Shown in pieces: positions 58,921 through 64,000 of a stretch of 64,000 bases of DNA. The DNA is taken from the NCBI GenBank assembly GCA_014905825.1, contig JACGCN010000011.1, positions 682,001 to 746,000 on the forward strand, read 5' to 3'. Origin of the DNA: Lyophyllum atratum. Its lineage: Eukaryota; Basidiomycota; Agaricomycetes; Agaricales; Lyophyllaceae. Position 1 is the stretch's first letter, and each line of letters opens with the position of its first letter. Under the pieces are notes generated by a model. That model made no database searches. It saw only the letters and a program-made list of their open reading frames with translations, and was not told the origin of the DNA. The position numbers and the translations under genes are program-made.

Positions 58921-61900
58921 GTCTAAACTTGACAGGGTAGAAGAAAGCAAACCTTGCTGGGCCTGTCGGTAGGATACCCAGCCATATTTAAGGATGGACT
59001 TGATTACTCCGAACCACAGTGCCAGAACACTCCACTGTACAAGGAAGCGGACCCATGCGTTGACGGCTGCTGACTTAATAGACTCAGGTGAGCTCCAGGT
59101 ACCAAAAGATCGCGGTTTGGGTTTCCACGATGACTGAAAACATGTCAGTTTAGACCATTTGGCTTTGGAATGCGTTTCGAGGTAGAAGGATGGAGAGAGA
59201 GACCCCGCTCACCGCTGAGGTTAAAATCTCCCGAGCGTGACTTCCTCTTTTTGCTGTCACACCCAAGTGGTCAGGTCACACTCTAGTAGCTCCTTCGACT
59301 TAAACGTTCTCTTTCCTGGGAGGTGTCTCCCCAACAGGAATACTTGAGCGCATGAAGTCCTTGTCCAGCTTCGTGTTCTGTCACAGGCTCACTGCGCTTT
59401 ACTTGTATCAACTGTCAATGTCGACATGGACGCAGCGCGGACCGACGTAAACTCATACTGGCCACAACTGTCTTCTACTTCTGGTGGACCCGCGTCAATC
59501 TCGTCCAATCGTTGCTTACGGCACGCCCGGACCAACATTTGGAGTTGACCTCACGTTTGATCCCACGTTCGATATCTTCGCGATTCATCCTGATTCTGCC
59601 TCTATACCGCCACAAGCCGCTTTACGGTCTCCGCCTTTCTTGAGCCATAGATTTACGGTGGCTTAGACGTGAACGACACTGGGTATCAAGTTGACGGTCC
59701 AAACATACCACTTTCTTCTAGATACACTGGAGAAGCGACCTCCTGGCGAGTTAACTCGGCGACTTGTGATACCTACGTCCACGACCGCCAACTTCCGCAA
59801 AGCCGGACAGCGCCACGCTGGAAAGGAATTATAGTTCCCGCCCATGACCCAATTGCAAGGCAATTCTCCGGCCTGGGACAACCGTGGACCTACCAACAAC
59901 ACTGCAAGTTTGGCACAGACCCGAGGTAACATGTCACAGGTTGCTATCTCTCCAACTATCCTGGACCGGAAATGTGGTGAGCCATGACACAGCAATGGCG
60001 ATCCCGTATACTACCTGGACCCCGGAATATCGGAGCATTATCCATAAACAAACCTTTCACCAGACCATGGCTTTCTTCAGACCATTTTTTCACTCCTTGT
60101 TTGTCGCTCCATTTCCCAGCACCTCTCCTGATCACCGATTATGCCACCTAAAGCTGATCGCGACACATCGATTATTCTATGATAACCTGGGTCTAGCCAA
60201 CTTACAGCAGGTCACCCATGACAAGTTATCGTACGGGCGCCGAGCAGGTGACCGAACCATCGGAAGTTATGGCGTTTTTGCTATCGAACCCAGCAGTCGA
60301 AGGAGCAGGACCGCTAGCAGTTAGCAGACAAGCCTTCGACCACGACGCAAAATACGGAGGTATCTGTGTGATAACCGTAATAATTTGATCCCGTCAACTA
60401 CCTCATCGCATGTCCTTCTTTCTTCTTCTTCCGATGGCACTCCAAATTCAACCTTTTCCGGGGTCCTGGGCGTGACAGATACCACTCTTACTCCGCCCCC
60501 CTCCGCCCCTTCAGACCACCGTTTCCAAGTCCTACAAAGAGATAGGAGATACCGCCCCGACTGGGATATATATCTGATTGGTCCGTCCCTGTCGGTTCTT
60601 CTGTGCTATACACCAATGCGACTCATCACGCCGCCGCCGATGGATGGGCCCTCTTAAACATTAAAATGATCACCTAATTCACCCCTCCTGCGTCCCCGCA
60701 GTCCGGTCCTCGTCCTAGCTCCAAATTCTACCAATCCAATCACCTCTGACTGCTTTTTCGTCTGTAACTCGCCTGTCTGATCAGCGCCACCTGTCCAGTC
60801 GCGATTTACCCGTTGCCTGTCCTGTCAGGGACTCTGCGTCTGTCACAATGCGCAACCACGAGTGGGCTTTTGGGAGTCGGGACGACTTCGACACATATCA
60901 GTACCTTCCGCATCGTCGAGGTGATCGTATAGAATGGGGAGAGCGGCCTTCAGACTTGATCGTCGAATAGTGATCTGTACCCGATGGACCGCGACCTGCA
61001 ATCGTTCGTTATATGGTATCACTCTAGCGCTACTACGGTCAACCTAGTTATTAGGTGAACTCGAAAGTCAAGCATATTCCAACTTGCGGTCGAAATGTTG
61101 AGCAACGAGGACGAGTGGATCAAGACACATCTTGTCACTTGTGTGGCGCGGTAAACCATGGCCCAGCTGCCGAATCTTGGTGTCGGCTTTGTATCTACTT
61201 CAGACGTTCTTGACCGTGAACCACGACAACCCTGAATCAGATTTCTTCTTTCTGTGACCCACGAGGTCGTATTCTACCAACTCCAACAGACACGGACGCC
61301 CACCAGCGGGCAATTCAACGCAATAAGCAATGCAGTCCACGAAAGCCTCGAGCTCGAGGCTTCACTTCTCCGCCTTTGTCTTTAGCTATCACAACTCCCT
61401 TCACTATTTCTGACGTTAACCATGATCAACACTGCTGGCCCCGCATGAAACTCGTACCGATGGTGCGCATGCTAAGACAGGCTATCGACAAGTTTGAATC
61501 CACATAAGCCTGCCAGCCAGCCCTGATGGCTTAGCTGCTCTGCCGCGCGCCCTCTCTTTGGACTTCATGGACTCCGGATCGGGCGGGGCATCACTCCCGG
61601 TTGCCAGTTTGAGACAGTGACTTGGATCAACTGGTCTTGAAGCATATCGGTGCGTACGAACTACGAACGTTGTATCGCATGTTCTGAACGCCTTGAATGG
61701 TTGCTGACGTTGCCTCGTCGCTTCTAAACACCAGTTGTTCGAACGGGACGGCCGCTATCCGATTTATCGCTCCACTCTCTATTTGAGACCTTGGATACGG
61801 GATGGACTAAAAGTGGCATACTGGTCACTGCTGGTGTCCATGCTTATTGCGGATGCAATCACGCGCATGGCTTGTGCATGTCTTTATAGCAGGTATATTC

Positions 61901-62215
61901 ACGTACGGTATGCCTAGTACCCCATCGAAATCATCGGAAGCTGGGAGATCCTAAGTAGGTGTAGGGGATTTCCCTAACTGAAAGTAGGTTTACCCTTTCA
62001 CACGAATCACAGTATTCCCCACATCCTACTACCAACTAGTCCATCATCCCCCAGTTCGCAACTGATCATTCTGACACGCGAGTGGAAGACTTCGAAAGCA
62101 CGACTAGGATTACAATTTTCTACGGTATGGGTATACCACCACCTTATTTACAACGCGCAAGCAAATTCGAGACCAGGGATCATCGGAAGGCAACTTTGCA
62201 GCGACATCGGCCGTA
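58921..62215. other. Gene-poor stretch of 3.3 kb
   Basis: The first 210 bp stay open in the frame of the desaturase. Beyond 59220 I find no supported gene. The frames at 59484-59666, 59884-60324, 60385-60657 and 61735-61917 have no domain or splice support. The sequence is not strikingly AT-rich or repetitive, so it may hold regulatory DNA or decayed genes. Confidence 0.45.
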
Positions 62216-62966
62216 TCACGCGCCATACTGTGCGATGGCGTCGGCGAACGCCTTGTCAAATTGGGCACTGACAGCAAGCCCCTCTTCATATAACTGGGGC
62301 TGGATAGCAAGATTTTTGTAAATTCATAGACCAAAGAAGGTGTATGCACGCGACGGTGACATACCGGGCAGGCAGCGAGAAAGCCGATCTGCAAGGTGGA
62401 AAGGCTTGTCTTGAGGTTACGGATATCTTGCTTGACGAGGTTCAAGGGAATTTTTCCAACGAAAGGGAGGAACTCAAGGGACAGGTCAAGTACAACAGGG
62501 AGGCGAGTGAAGGCGTCTTTCCTGGCGACGACGCCGGCGAGATCCCTGATCATGTAGGGTACGAGCTTTTCAACGGCGGTGAGACGATTCCGGCCATCAG
62601 CGAGGGAAATTGGCAATGGAACGGACTTTAAGGTAGGGGATTCAGTGACCGCGGAATAAATACGAATATTGGGAATACCGCTGTGTCAGAAATTGTCTTG
62701 CTCATGAGGGAGAGCATCCTGAGGACACTCATGTGGATGGGCTGAAGGCAAAAGGGTCAGTCTGAGGCGCATATATTGACACATAATGAACGATATACAA
62801 GCGCTTGGAAGAGGTTTCCATTGCTCACAGGGAACTTCTGGATTGCTGCGTCGAGGGTTTCAAGCTCTGCTTGGGTACGGGCAATGTCATTCAGGACGTC
62901 CTGGGACGTGGCTGCGAATGCGGAAAAGGCGAACGAAGCAAGGAAAAAGATGCTGGGGAAACGCAT
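62216..62966 (-). CDS. Hydrophobic surface-binding protein A (HsbA) family, copy 1
   Basis: Four exons close in phase: 62799-62966, 62679-62741, 62365-62625 and 62216-62299, giving 191 aa. A signal peptide (MRFPSIFFLASFAFSAFA) is followed by QDVLNDIARTQAELETLDAAIQKFP, then ISLADGRNRLTAVEKLVPYMIRDLAGVVARKDAF, PLNLVKQDIRNLKTSLSTLQIGFLAACP and QFDKAFADAIAQYGA. This four-helix pattern is typical of HsbA proteins, which in Aspergillus coat hydrophobic surfaces and recruit cutinase. Secreted. A sister copy lies 0.6 kb away on the same strand. Confidence 0.85.
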
Positions 62967-63568
62967 TATAAGACGACGATGGGTGAGGCCTTTGACGAAG
63001 CGGCTGGTCGAATCGAAGGGTGCATACGCAAGCTCCCTTCAAATATTGCGCGCAAAAAATTCGAAGTGACAGCTTCCGAGTCGGGGTATCCGGCCACGCC
63101 ACGAGATAAACCCGAGCAGAAGTACCGGAGCGACGTACCCCGAATTTTTTAATCAGGTTAAGACTTCGACTATTCAAAAGTTCAAGCTCAAGAATGAGCT
63201 CCTGATTTTCACAGCGACTACATCAATCGCGGCCCCGGGAAGATAGGTCAAAGCGAAAAAAGGCTGATGAAGTTCTGCATTCTGCGGAGGGTCACTATAA
63301 TCGTTGTATATATCAATTGGTGAGCGCTGTGAGAGCCTCGCATTTGAGTGAGCACATCCCCCAGCCAAACTGACGCAATTCAGATGCAATAAGGAACGAT
63401 TAGGAGTACAATATCATACGGCATGAGCATACTACAGGACGAGGTTGAAAGCAAGACTAGGATTACAATGTTCTACGGGATGGGTATACCACCGCGTCAT
63501 TGACAACGCGCCAGCAAATACGGGCACAGGAATCACTGGAAGGCAACTTTGCAGCGACATCGGCCGTA
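62967..63568. other. Spacer between tandem HsbA genes
   Basis: 602 bp holding the promoter of copy 1 and the 3' flank of copy 2. The segment 63440-63568 resembles the 3' flank of copy 1 (62100-62215), showing that the duplication includes 3' flanking DNA. Confidence 0.6.
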
Positions 63569-64000
63569 TCACGCGCCATACTGTGCGATGGCATCAGCGA
63601 ACGCGTCGTCAACTTCGGCACTGAGAGCAGACGCCCGCGGAAGTATCTCCGGCTGGAGAGCAAGATCTTTGTAAATGCACAGACCAAGGAAGATGTATGT
63701 GTGGTAACGTACGGGGGAGGCTGCGAGAAAGGCGATCTGCAAGGTGGAGACGGCTGTCTTGAGGTTGCGGATATCCTGCCTGACGAGGTTTATGGGGACT
63801 TTGCCAACGAAAGGGAGGAATGCAAGGGTCAGGCCGCCTATGATATCGAGGCGAGTGAAGGCGTCTTTCCTGGCGACGACGCCACCGAGATCCCTGACCA
63901 TGAAGGGTACAAGGTCTTCAACGGCGGTAAGGATCTTCTGGCCATCAGCGAGGGTAATTGGCATTGGAACAGTCTAAGGGTAGGGCATTCAGTGATCGTA
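63569..64000 (-). CDS. HsbA family protein, copy 2, 3' part (partial)
   Basis: The last two exons, 63713-63973 and 63569-63652, are in the window; the signal-peptide exons lie beyond 64000. The text TLADGQKILTAVEDLVPFMVRDLGGVVARKDAF, PINLVRQDIRNLKTAVSTLQIAFLAASP and VDDAFADAIAQYGA parallels copy 1. Both exons have exactly the same lengths as their counterparts in copy 1 (261 and 84 nt), proof of tandem duplication. The intron between them happens to be stop-free and a multiple of three, so unspliced RNA would stay open. Confidence 0.85.

Noticed and set aside
59484..61917. Several 60-146-aa plus-strand frames in the gene-poor stretch
   Set aside because: No domain, signal peptide, coherent composition or splice partner; length is compatible with chance.

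Overview
The window is nuclear DNA of a filamentous basidiomycete, most likely an Agaricomycete (mushroom or wood-rot type). Genes are split by many 45-70 bp GT-AG introns and packed on both strands. The gene content fits that group: an F-box/LRR family, a Zn2Cys6 regulator, HsbA-type secreted proteins, a delta-12 desaturase and a Tad-like LINE. I cannot name the species. No tRNA, rRNA or CRISPR array was seen.

Layout. 1-352: 5' end of a secreted dienelactone hydrolase. 2.2-5.6 kb: convergent GDP-mannose 4,6-dehydratase and GDP-L-fucose synthase, the two enzymes that make GDP-L-fucose. 5.9-7.2 kb: FAD synthase. 8.3-18.2 kb: a fast-evolving stretch with three F-box/LRR genes (one intact, one a clear pseudogene, one doubtful), a small secreted six-cysteine protein and a ZZ-finger protein. 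18.5-19.9 kb: a nucleotide-sugar transporter of the GDP-fucose type. 20.2-29.9 kb: MRE11, a small membrane protein, an Arf GAP, a low-complexity acidic protein and a single-pass membrane glycoprotein. 31.5-35.8 kb: a PEX14-like/KPWE peroxin gene with a 5'-truncated LINE inserted at its 5' end. The LINE is split by a TIR element, which is itself split by a hAT-like element. 36.0-63.9 kb: a membrane protein, an EST1/SMG7-like NMD protein, a SNF2 ATPase, a predicted catalytically dead USP-fold protein, a Zn2Cys6 transcription factor, DUS3, a nucleoside-transporter fragment, a delta-12 desaturase, a 3 kb gene-poor stretch and two tandem HsbA genes.

How the genes work together. The clearest functional link is GMD, GDP-L-fucose synthase and the GDP-fucose-type transporter within 18 kb, covering synthesis in the cytosol and import into the Golgi. 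This could feed fucosylated glycans such as the fucogalactans known from mushrooms. Most other neighbours are housekeeping genes with no evident joint role.

How exons were assigned. I read exon-intron structures by hand from splice signals and checked that reading-frame phase closes across each gene. Where it does not close (one F-box gene, the ZZ protein, the MRE11 tail, the Arf GAP tail, the transporter fragment) I say so. Those breaks may be real mutations or uncorrected indels in the assembly.
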